A stretch of 7,230 nucleotides of DNA. Source: Candidatus Microgenomates bacterium (GTDB taxonomy: Bacteria; Patescibacteriota; Microgenomatia; UBA12405; UBA6130). Below are positions 1 to 6,173 of the stretch, one piece after another. The DNA lies in NCBI GenBank assembly GCA_015485895.1, contig WFSR01000049.1, positions 1 through 7,230 of the forward strand, in the 5' to 3' direction. Position 1 is the first letter of the stretch; each line of letters begins with the position of its first letter. Position numbers and translations under genes: made by a program. The notes beneath the pieces were generated by a model. The model saw only the letters and a program-made list of their open reading frames with translations, was not told the DNA's origin and did not search any database.

Positions 1-24
1 CCCCTCCTTACCTTAATTATAGCA
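1..24 (-). promoter_or_regulatory. Extended -10 promoter and Shine-Dalgarno of a divergent gene left of the window
   Basis: Read on the minus strand, bases 24-16 are TGCTATAAT, a perfect extended -10 box (TGn plus TATAAT), and bases 9-1 are AAGGAGGGG, a strong Shine-Dalgarno. This is what the start region of a leftward gene would look like, with its start codon just outside the window. No good -35 hexamer is visible 16-18 bp upstream, which an extended -10 can tolerate. The same nonamer occurs in front of alaS at the other end of the window, which strengthens the call. The downstream gene itself cannot be seen. Confidence 0.5.
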
Positions 25-173
25 GGAAGGAAGCGGAAGCTCAGAAAGTGAAAAATTCAAGTGTAAAGTGGAAAAGGGCTAAGAGCTAATGGCTAGGGGC
101 AAGAGCAGCTGCGCTGCGAACTAAGGACTAAGGGCGAAGGGCTAAGGAAGTGAAACAGGAGCTAGGAACTAGG

Positions 174-197
174 AAAAAGCAAAAGCCCTGAAGGGCT
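174..197 (-). terminator. Weak terminator-like hairpin, minus strand, in copy A
   Basis: On the minus strand a 5-bp stem (AGCCC/GGGCT, loop TTCA) is followed by TTTTGCTTTTT, the layout of an intrinsic terminator for leftward transcription. The stem is short, so activity is doubtful. The stem is the same in copy B, where only the loop differs. Confidence 0.25.
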
Positions 198-307
198 GCC
201 TAAGGCTTAAAGCCTAAAGCTTTGATAAGAAAGAAGAATTAGTGCGATGAAGTAAATGGAACTAGGAGCTAGGAATAAAAATTACCAAGTTCCAAATCCC
301 AAATCCC

Positions 308-411
308 AAACAATATCAAATACCAAATACTAAATGACCAAAACACAGAAGTCTAAAAACCATCCTGTTTAAGTATTTGGTCATTTGAGTTTTGAACATT
401 TGATATTGTTT
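308..411. repeat. Imperfect inverted repeat (hairpin) within copy A
   Basis: Bases 308-321 (AAACAATATCAAAT) are the exact reverse complement of 398-411, and 332-342 (AAATGACCAAA) of 376-386; the bases between the arms pair only partly. The loop, about 343-375, is unpaired. Further out, the CCAAATCCC-type bases near 285-307 face GGATTT-type bases at about 430-485, so the fold may extend to about 200 bp. The paired arms and loop are unchanged in copy B. This is MITE-like or structured-RNA-like architecture, with no proof of mobility. Confidence 0.75.
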
Positions 412-413
412 AG

Positions 414-429
414 TCCGCCAGCTGGCGGA
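414..429. repeat. Perfect 16-bp GC-rich palindrome in copy A
   Basis: TCCGCCAGCTGGCGGA is its own reverse complement and is repeated exactly at 6902-6917. As RNA it could form a 6-bp GC stem with an AGCT loop, but only a broken T tract follows, so it is a poor intrinsic terminator. It could instead be a protein-binding site or the centre of the dispersed repeat. Confidence 0.7.
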
Positions 430-486
430 TTAGGATTTTGAATTTAGGATTTGTTTGTAATTTGGTGCTTGGAATTTAGGATTTGT

Positions 487-502
487 CCCGACGTCCGTCG
501 GG
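487..502. repeat. CCCGAC/GTCGGG hairpin at the right end of copy A
   Basis: CCCGAC, loop GTCC, GTCGGG form a perfect 6-bp GC-rich stem. The equivalent place in copy B (about 6974-6991) keeps the outer CCCC and GGGG but has a different, poorly pairing interior. This is the most divergent part of the two copies and marks the approximate end of their similarity. Confidence 0.6.
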
Positions 503-556
503 GGTTTGGTTATTGGAATTTGGTATTTGGAATTTTCTGAGCCTCAAGCTCAGAAC

Positions 557-562
557 TATTAT
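557..562 (+). promoter_or_regulatory. Candidate -10 box of the lon-like/rnj/ftsK/rodZ operon
   Basis: TATTAT (one mismatch to TATAAT) lies exactly 6 nt before the ATG at 569, the same spacing as TATAAT before the alaS start at 7111. Transcription would begin at or next to the ATG, giving a leaderless mRNA. A short perfect hairpin (CTGAGC/GCTCAG, 537-553) sits just upstream. No convincing -35 and no TGn extension are seen. Confidence 0.35.
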
Positions 563-568
563 GTTATT

Positions 569-1705
569 ATGAAAGAAAAGATGAAGGGAAAAACAAACAT
601 GTCTCCGGGAGCTGATGCTTCTTTGGGGGAAAAGAATAGCAACGATTTTTCAACCCAACGGCTAGCGGCCGGAGCGACCCCTTTGGCTAATTTGCGCCGC
701 CAGCTGGAAATGGCAAAAATTCCGGCTGACTTACACCAGCGTTTGGCAGAAATGTTAGATCAGTTGGCTATCCTTCAGGGTACGGAAAGCTTTTTCTTGA
801 ATTACCAGCGGACGGCCAAATATTTTGACTGGGTGCTTAATTTGCCTTGGAATCGGCAAAGCAAGGATATTCTCGACTTGGAACGAGCCCGTAAGTCTCT
901 GGATGCCAGTCATTATGGCCTTGACAAGATAAAGGAGAGAATATTAGAATACTTGGCAGTCCTGATTCTCCAAAAACAACGGGGTGGCGATACCCGCCGG
1001 GCGCCAATCCTTTGTTTTGTGGGTTTGGTAGGTACTGGTAAAACCACGATGGCGGCGGCAATTGCTCAGGCTTTGGGGCGTAAATTTATCCGTATTCCCT
1101 TTGGAGGCTTGGGTGACCCGTTTTATCTCCGGGGCCAATCGCGCTTTTATCCTTATGCCGGCCCGGGGCGGATCATCCGTGGCTTGCGCCAGGTGGGAGT
1201 ACGCAATCCGGTGATCCTTTTGGACGAAATTGACCGGGTTGCTGATGATGCTTTGAATACAATTATGGGGGTGTTGGTTGAACTTTTGGATCCCGAGCAA
1301 AATCAGCAATTTATGGACCATTTTATTGATTATCCTTTTGATCTATCGCAGGTCCTTTTTGTAGCCACGGCCAATAATACCAGTCGGATTGCCACTGCAG
1401 TTATGGACCGGATTGAACCGTTATCAATGCCTTCCTATTCGGATCAGGAAAAAATCGTTATCGGTAAGAAATATCTCTTGCCTGAGGCAATGAAAGAATC
1501 AGGTTTGCGGCTGGGGGAACTAACTATTGCCGATGCTTGTTGGCCGCTTATTGTCCGCCCGTTGGGCTTTGACGCCGGGGTACGCACCTTGAAGCGGAAC
1601 ATTGAGCGGATTTGCCGCCGGACAGCGATGTTAATTGTTAGCGGCCGGGACAAAAAAGTGGCTGTTACCCCAGAAAATATTAAAAAGTTTTTACCAAGTT
1701 GGTAA
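569..1705 (+). CDS. Lon-like AAA+ ATPase lacking the protease domain
   Basis: A 378-residue protein that follows the AAA+ core of bacterial LonA closely. Visible parts: the pre-AAA helical stretch with the Lon-type 'DWVLNLPWN' and 'HYGLDKIKERILEYLAV' segments (about 88-131); Walker A GLVGTGKTT (152-160); a pore-loop tyrosine about 194; Walker B VILLDE (215-220); 'LLDPEQNQQF'; sensor 1 ATANN (266-270); arginine finger in MDRIE (279-283); sensor 2 in GVRTLKR (337-343). It stops where the S16 Ser-Lys peptidase domain should begin, and the usual ~300-residue N-terminal substrate domain is also missing. ATPase residues are intact, so I infer an ATP-driven unfoldase or remodeller, not a protease. 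A TTG at 506 keeps the frame open but lies in the repeat; ATG 581 and 599 are also possible (GAAGGG precedes 599). I chose 569 from the -10 spacing. Calling it 'Lon protease' would mislead. Confidence 0.88.
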   Translation: MKEKMKGKTNMSPGADASLGEKNSNDFSTQRLAAGATPLANLRRQLEMAKIPADLHQRLAEMLDQLAILQGTESFFLNYQRTAKYFDWVLNLPWNRQSKDILDLERARKSLDASHYGLDKIKERILEYLAVLILQKQRGGDTRRAPILCFVGLVGTGKTTMAAAIAQALGRKFIRIPFGGLGDPFYLRGQSRFYPYAGPGRIIRGLRQVGVRNPVILLDEIDRVADDALNTIMGVLVELLDPEQNQQFMDHFIDYPFDLSQVLFVATANNTSRIATAVMDRIEPLSMPSYSDQEKIVIGKKYLLPEAMKESGLRLGELTIADACWPLIVRPLGFDAGVRTLKRNIERICRRTAMLIVSGRDKKVAVTPENIKKFLPSW

Positions 1706-1710
1706 GGAGG
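1704..1710 (+). promoter_or_regulatory. Strong Shine-Dalgarno of the RNase J gene
   Basis: AAGGAGG overlaps the last two bases of the upstream TAA stop and lies 4 nt before the ATG at 1715. It fixes the RNase J start and shows that the upstream ORF ends naturally, leaving no room for a protease domain remnant. It is the clearest plus-strand Shine-Dalgarno in the window. Confidence 0.85.
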
Positions 1711-1714
1711 AATT

Positions 1715-3409
1715 ATGAACGATTTATTAAAAATTGTTAGTTTGGGCGGCTTTGGAGAAGTAACCCAAAATATGTTCGTTTATCATTATTTGCCAGGTGG
1801 CCGGGAAGAGAATGACCAAATTTTAATTATTGATGTGGGGGTTGGCTTTCCTGGTGGTGATGCTTTGGGAGTAGACATGATTATTCCCGACTTTACTTAT
1901 GTTTTGCGACGTCAGGAGAAGGTAGTGGGCATTCTCTTGACCCATGGCCATGAGGATCATATTGGCGCTTTGCCATTTTTCTTAACTAAATTTAAGCGCC
2001 GGGTGCCGATTTTTACCGGCCGGCTGACAAAAGGTTTGGTGGAGGAAAAACTGGCTGAATTTGGCGTGGGGGGCGTCAAAGTTCAGGAAATAAAACCTGG
2101 GGATCGGGTGCGCATAGGAGTTTTTGAAGCCGAACCGGTTCGGGTGACTCACTCAATTCCCGATACTTATCATTATTTTCTCCGGACGCCGGTAGGTAAT
2201 TTTTATCACGGGTCGGATTTCAAATTTGATCCTCATCCGCTGGATAATAAGCCCAGTCAATTAGCCCGCATTGCCCGCTTTGGCGATGAGGGAATTTTAG
2301 GCTTGCTTTCCGATTCTTTGGGGTCGGAACGGGAGGGAGTTTCGCCTTCAGAACGGGAATTGGCGTCGATGTTCGCTACCCAAATTAAAACTGCCAAAGG
2401 ACGGGTTTTTGTAACGGCCATTTCTTCTAATATTTATCGCTGGCAACAGGCAATTACTGTCTCCCGGGAAGTGGGACGTAAAGTTTGTTTGGTGGGAATG
2501 TCGGTGGAGAGGAATGTCAAATTAGCCCAAAAGTTAGGCTATTTGCAAGTGCGTGATCAAGATTTTGTCGACCCGCGCCGGGCTAAAAAATTGGCTGACC
2601 GTCAGGTTACTTTTCTTATCGGCGGCAGCTTAGGCCAAGTTGGCTCTTCACTTTATAAAGTAATTAGCGGCCAGCACCGTCTTCATATTAAATCCCATGA
2701 CCGGATTATTTTTTCTTCGCCTGATTATATTCCCGGGACTAGCCGGGGGCTTTACATTATGATTGACAATTTAATCAAGGCGGGGGCGGAAGTGATTTAT
2801 CATGAAGTAGAAAACGAGCGCCTTCATGTTTCTGGCCATGGTGCCCGCCGTGAGCTGGCTCTCCTTTTGGAATTAGCCAGGCCGAAATATGCCGTTCCCA
2901 TTGGTGGTAGTTTCCGCCAGGCACGTCAATACTTGCAATTAGCCAGGGAAATTGGTTATCAAGAAAGGCAATTACTTCTTCCTCATGAAAGCACGGTTTT
3001 AGTTTACAACCGTTTTGGGTTGACGACTGAAGAATTGAAACCGCCTTTGCGCCAAGTTTTTGTTGATGGGCTTGGTGTTGGTGACGTTGGTAAAATTGTT
3101 TTGCGCGACCGGCGGGTTTTAGCTAAAGAGGGTGTATTAGCTTTGGTTATGATTTATGACGGCCGTCAGAGGAAATTAATCCAGCCAGTTGCTGTTATGA
3201 GCCGCGGTTTTGTTTATGAAAAGGAGAACAGGGATTTTTTGCGAGCGATTGGCAATTTAGCCAGCCAAATTTTCCACAAAGTTTACCACGCTGAGGCGAT
3301 GGAGGATTTTGCTTTGGTGGAACAACGGGTGCAAGCGGCGGTTGAGGAGTATATTTATCGGGAAACTGGCCGCCAACCGATGGTGTTACCATTATTAATG
3401 AAGGTTTGA
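1715..3409 (+). CDS. rnj: Ribonuclease J (metallo-beta-lactamase/beta-CASP RNase), motif C variant
   Basis: A 564-residue RNase J, near the usual ~555. RNase J is a cytoplasmic endo- and 5'-to-3' exoribonuclease in mRNA decay and rRNA maturation. Metal motif THGHEDH gives H77, H79, D81, H82; THSIPD gives H146; the 'GSDFKFD' segment gives D168. The beta-CASP domain follows with motif A D200 (SDS) and HVSGHG (371-376, motif B region). The C-terminal domain is well conserved (GVGDVGKIVLRDRR about 454-467; SRGFVY 496-501; RQPMVLPLLM near the end). Odd: the usual PVHGE of motif C reads PIGGS (395-399), so the histidine normally given as a metal ligand is glycine at 397; GSQGE reads GSLGQ (304-308) and SNIHR reads SNIYR. 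Family membership is certain; full activity is not. It starts 9 nt after the Lon-like gene and ends 1 nt before ftsK. Confidence 0.95.
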   Translation: MNDLLKIVSLGGFGEVTQNMFVYHYLPGGREENDQILIIDVGVGFPGGDALGVDMIIPDFTYVLRRQEKVVGILLTHGHEDHIGALPFFLTKFKRRVPIFTGRLTKGLVEEKLAEFGVGGVKVQEIKPGDRVRIGVFEAEPVRVTHSIPDTYHYFLRTPVGNFYHGSDFKFDPHPLDNKPSQLARIARFGDEGILGLLSDSLGSEREGVSPSERELASMFATQIKTAKGRVFVTAISSNIYRWQQAITVSREVGRKVCLVGMSVERNVKLAQKLGYLQVRDQDFVDPRRAKKLADRQVTFLIGGSLGQVGSSLYKVISGQHRLHIKSHDRIIFSSPDYIPGTSRGLYIMIDNLIKAGAEVIYHEVENERLHVSGHGARRELALLLELARPKYAVPIGGSFRQARQYLQLAREIGYQERQLLLPHESTVLVYNRFGLTTEELKPPLRQVFVDGLGVGDVGKIVLRDRRVLAKEGVLALVMIYDGRQRKLIQPVAVMSRGFVYEKENRDFLRAIGNLASQIFHKVYHAEAMEDFALVEQRVQAAVEEYIYRETGRQPMVLPLLMKV

Positions 3410-3410
3410 A

Positions 3411-5537
3411 ATGGCACGGCGTAGAAAATATCATCGAAAACGGAAAAAAAGTTTTGGCCTCAAAAAAAAGACTGTTTTTTCTATTGTCGGCAGCGGGTTT
3501 CTTTTAACAGCTTTTCTGGTTACCCTTTCTTTTTTCCAAAAGGGTATTGTTCTGGGTGAAGTAAATTTTTGGCTCTGGCAGCATTTTGGCTTCCTCAGTC
3601 TTCTTTTGCCGTTTCTTTTACTTTGCTATGGTTTTTGGATTCTCCCCTTGAAAACACTCCTTGCGGCTTGGCATATCAGCTTGGGTGCCAGTGTCGCCTG
3701 GTTATCATTGGCGGGGCTTTTCAAGGGCGGTCTTTTTGGGGATTGGCTTTGGCACCAGGTGGCTTTTTGGCTAACAACCCCGGGAGCGATTATTTTTTTT
3801 GCTTTTGGCACCCTGGTGGGATTTTTAGTTCTCTTTGATACCTCATTGGAAAATATCTTTCTTTGGATTTGGCAGATTTTTCAAGCGATTGCTAGGTTGG
3901 TCCATCGGCCAGGAGTGAAGAAGCCAAAATTGATTAAAGATGAAACTAGTAACCAATTAGTAACAACCCCGACTTTACCGATAGGTCGGACACAGGAAAA
4001 AGTTACGGCTAAAATGGAAGAGGTTCCTGAGGGGCCGCCGCCAGTCTTAAAAAAGCCGGCCACAGCAGCACTACCAGCAGAAAGTAAGCTCCTGACCCAA
4101 GGAGAACGGCAACGGGTTTGGCAGTACCCGCCGCTGGAGATTTTTGATGAAACAATTCCCCAAGAGGCAGATCGGGGTAATGTTCGGGCTAATGCTGATA
4201 AAATAGAAAGCACGCTCGATTCTTTTGGGATTATTGCTAAAGTAAAAGAAACCAACTTTGGTCCGGCGGTAACACAGTACGCTTTAGAGGTGGCTTCGGG
4301 AACAAAATTGTCACGGTTGACGGCTTTGGCAGACAACTTAGCTTTAGCCTTAGCTGCTCCCACCGGCCAGATTCGTATTGAAGCACCAATTCCCGGCCGG
4401 TCTTTGGTGGGGATTGAGGTTCCTAATCGCCAGCCGGAAATTGTTCCTTTGCGGAGTATTTTGTCCTCGCCGGCGATGCAGCGGATGAAATCAAAGTTAG
4501 CGGTCCCGGTCGGCAAAAGTGTTAGCGGCCAGGTAGTAGTAACCGATATCGCTCGGATGCCTCATATTTTAATTGCTGGGCAAACGGGGTCGGGCAAAAG
4601 TGTTCTTCTCCGCTCCTGGATTACCACCCTTCTTTTTCGGGCCAATCCTGATGAAGTGCGGTTAATTTTGGTGGATCCTAAACGAGTAGAAATGGCTTAC
4701 TATGAAGGGGTGCCTCATTTGTTAACTCCAATTATTCATAAGTCAGGTGAGGTTATTTCGGCTCTCAAATGGGCGGTGCACCAGATGGAGGAACGTTACG
4801 AAACTTTTACCCAGCTGGGAGTGCGGAATATTGATGATTACAATGAGTTGGCTGGTATTCAGCGCTTACCCTACATTGTTATTGTTGTCGATGAAATGGC
4901 CGATCTGATGCTTTATGCTCCGGCGGAAATGGAGGATACTATTGCTCGTTTGGCGCAAATGGCCCGGGCTACTGGCATTCATCTTGTTTTGGCAACCCAG
5001 CGGCCGACGGTGGATATAATTACCGGCTTGATTAAGTCAAATGTGCCGGCCCGAGTCTCCTTCGCAGTTGCCAGCGCAGTTGATTCCCGGGTAATTTTAG
5101 ATACCGCTGGGGCAGAAAAGTTGCTGGGACGTGGCGATATGCTCTTTTTGCCCCCCGATCGGGCTAAGCCGTTGCGATTGCAGGGCCCTTTTGTTTCTGA
5201 TGGTGAGATTAAAAAACTCTTAGACTTTTTGCGTCAACAAGGGGAAGTAGAATATGATCAGCGAGTTTTGCGCCAACCAGTAAAGTCAAGTACAGCTCCT
5301 AATCGGGTGGTAATAAATGGCCAAGAACGGGATGAGCTCTTTGCTACTGCTGCCCGGATAATTATTCAAAATCGGGAAGCGTCGGTTTCTCTTATCCAGC
5401 GCCATCTTCATGTTGGCTTTGCCCGGGCCGGCCGGATTATGGATGAATTAGCCGCCGCTGGCATTGTTGGCCCTAAAAAAGGAACCAAGCCGCGGGATAT
5501 TTTAGTTAGTGAACTGCCTCAAGAATTAACTGAATAA
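3411..5537 (+). CDS. ftsK: FtsK/SpoIIIE-family DNA translocase
   Basis: A 708-residue membrane-anchored DNA pump that moves chromosome DNA through the closing septum and, in the family, aids dimer resolution. A basic N-terminus (MARRRKYHRKRKK) leads into about four membrane segments (roughly 22-42, 56-78, 84-104, 118-142). A short charged linker (about 165-245) replaces the long linker of E. coli FtsK, so size resembles SpoIIIE. The motor has the alpha domain (about 250-345), Walker A AGQTGSGKS (389-397), Walker B IVVDEMADLM (491-500), the family segment LATQRPTVDIITGLIKSN (527-544) and LLGRGDML (571-578). The C-terminal gamma winged helix (about 640-700) keeps the SVSLIQRHLHVGFARAGRI pattern used to read orienting DNA sequences. 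The ATG lies 1 nt past the RNase J stop, with GAAGG 6 nt upstream inside that gene, suggesting coupled translation. Complete and ordinary. Confidence 0.97.
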   Translation: MARRRKYHRKRKKSFGLKKKTVFSIVGSGFLLTAFLVTLSFFQKGIVLGEVNFWLWQHFGFLSLLLPFLLLCYGFWILPLKTLLAAWHISLGASVAWLSLAGLFKGGLFGDWLWHQVAFWLTTPGAIIFFAFGTLVGFLVLFDTSLENIFLWIWQIFQAIARLVHRPGVKKPKLIKDETSNQLVTTPTLPIGRTQEKVTAKMEEVPEGPPPVLKKPATAALPAESKLLTQGERQRVWQYPPLEIFDETIPQEADRGNVRANADKIESTLDSFGIIAKVKETNFGPAVTQYALEVASGTKLSRLTALADNLALALAAPTGQIRIEAPIPGRSLVGIEVPNRQPEIVPLRSILSSPAMQRMKSKLAVPVGKSVSGQVVVTDIARMPHILIAGQTGSGKSVLLRSWITTLLFRANPDEVRLILVDPKRVEMAYYEGVPHLLTPIIHKSGEVISALKWAVHQMEERYETFTQLGVRNIDDYNELAGIQRLPYIVIVVDEMADLMLYAPAEMEDTIARLAQMARATGIHLVLATQRPTVDIITGLIKSNVPARVSFAVASAVDSRVILDTAGAEKLLGRGDMLFLPPDRAKPLRLQGPFVSDGEIKKLLDFLRQQGEVEYDQRVLRQPVKSSTAPNRVVINGQERDELFATAARIIIQNREASVSLIQRHLHVGFARAGRIMDELAAAGIVGPKKGTKPRDILVSELPQELTE

Positions 5538-6154
5538 TGGAAAGTTTGGCAACGATTTTGGTCCAGCATCGTCGCCGCCGGCATTTAGGGTTGAACCGGG
5601 CAGCGGAAAGTTTGGCTATTCCGGAACATTATTTGCGAGCTATCGAGAGCGGTGATTTTCAAAAGATTCCTGCCGGATATCGTCAACTTTACATTCGTGA
5701 TTATGCTCGCTGGCTAGGACTAAACGGTGATCACGCTTTAGCTTTATTCCGCCGTGATTTCCGGGGCGGCAAAACAGAGCGATTTTTTTTAAAGGAGCAT
5801 TTTTTTTCATCGTGGAGTAAGCTGCTGGCTAATTGGCAAGCGCTTTTTCTAGTCGGTTTTGTTTTGCTCCTGGTGATTTATCTTGGTTTTGAATACTATC
5901 GGTTTCAACGACCGCCAGCAGTTAATCTCAATTATTTGCCGGCAATAACTTCTAACCAAACTTTGATAATTAAAGGGAGAGCGTACCGAACGGTTGTTCT
6001 CCGTTTTAACGGTCAGCCTTTGCTTTTAGACGAAAAAGGGCATTTTCAAAAAAAGGTGATGTTGGTAAAGGGTGATAATTGGTTAAGCATAGAAGCGGTT
6101 TCTCCAGCTGGGAAGAAGATAAGATTGAGAAAAAAGATTGTTTTTCGCCCCTAA
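5537..6154 (+). CDS. RodZ-like protein: N-terminal HTH, one membrane helix, extracytoplasmic beta domain
   Basis: A 205-residue bitopic protein. Residues 1-75 match the HTH_25 domain of RodZ (LATILVQHRRRRHLGLNRAA, then IPEHYLRAIESGDFQKIP, then LYIRDYARWLGL), which in the family binds MreB and links the cytoskeleton to the cell-wall machinery. A membrane helix lies at about 101-119, with a short outer part (about 140-205) of Ig/glucodextranase-B-like pattern (GRAYRTVVLRFNG, DEKGHF, KGDNWLSIEAVSPAGK). The last feature is common in RodZ-like proteins of reduced bacteria, from memory. Its ATG overlaps the ftsK stop by one base (TAATG) and no good Shine-Dalgarno is visible, so translation is probably coupled. 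Two T8 runs (5783-5790, 5800-5807) sit between HTH and membrane helix. It could act as a DNA-binding regulator instead; rodZ is the best guess, and mreB is not in this window. Confidence 0.85.
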   Translation: MESLATILVQHRRRRHLGLNRAAESLAIPEHYLRAIESGDFQKIPAGYRQLYIRDYARWLGLNGDHALALFRRDFRGGKTERFFLKEHFFSSWSKLLANWQALFLVGFVLLLVIYLGFEYYRFQRPPAVNLNYLPAITSNQTLIIKGRAYRTVVLRFNGQPLLLDEKGHFQKKVMLVKGDNWLSIEAVSPAGKKIRLRKKIVFRP

Positions 6155-6165
6155 CCTGCTAAAAT
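6138..6165 (+). promoter_or_regulatory. Promoter-like boxes before the small membrane protein gene
   Basis: TGCTAAAAT (6157-6165) is an extended -10 with one mismatch to TATAAT, and TTGTTT (6138-6143) is a weak -35 at 16-bp spacing. The -10 lies 8 nt before the ATG at 6174, so the transcript would start at or within 2-3 nt of the start codon. No Shine-Dalgarno is seen in the 19-bp gap, which fits leaderless translation. The -35 lies inside the end of the RodZ-like gene. Confidence 0.45.
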
Positions 6166-6173
6166 GAATTAAG

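Larger units (their letters stand above)
128..507 (+). repeat. Long intergenic direct repeat, copy A
   Basis: This non-coding block is nearly the same as 6595-6994. By eye, bases 301-388 match 6789-6876 exactly and 390-457 also match exactly; across about 219-486 I count roughly seven substitutions and one 7-bp indel (an extra AAATCCC unit here). Weaker similarity extends left to about base 75, where copy B looks like copy A with internal deletions. In order the block holds 7-bp RCTAGGA units, a small GCCC/GGGC hairpin, an imperfect inverted repeat, a 16-bp palindrome and a CCCGAC/GTCGGG hairpin. There is no open reading frame of note and no transposase. Bases 1-507 therefore hold no gene that I can support. 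Confidence 0.9.

Noticed and set aside
128..507. CRISPR array or insertion sequence in the repeat-rich intergenic block
   Set aside because: The short units are not regularly spaced by unique spacers, and no transposase or terminal inverted repeat with a target-site duplication could be identified.
506..568. Longer start (TTG at 506) for the Lon-like protein
   Set aside because: The TTG and following codons lie at the end of the non-coding repeat and in GGAATTTGG-type sequence. Nothing in the extra 21 residues resembles Lon, and no Shine-Dalgarno precedes it.
944..1321. Minus-strand open frame of 125 codons opposite the Lon-like gene
   Set aside because: It overlaps conserved AAA+ coding sequence, has low-quality composition and no start signal; it is a shadow of the real gene.
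3407..3409. TGA recoded as glycine or tryptophan (SR1/Gracilibacteria or mycoplasma code)
   Set aside because: TGA ends RNase J exactly at the family C-terminus, followed by the ftsK start 1 nt later, and no in-frame TGA is needed in any gene.
3569..3838. Plus-strand overlapping frame of 89 codons inside ftsK
   Set aside because: It is hydrophobic only because it reads the same T-rich membrane-segment DNA in another frame. No start signal supports it.
3881..4516. Minus-strand open frame of 211 codons opposite ftsK
   Set aside because: It is long but antisense to the FtsK linker and alpha domain, rich in Ser/Ala/Arg as expected from mirrored codons, and has no Shine-Dalgarno or recognisable motif.
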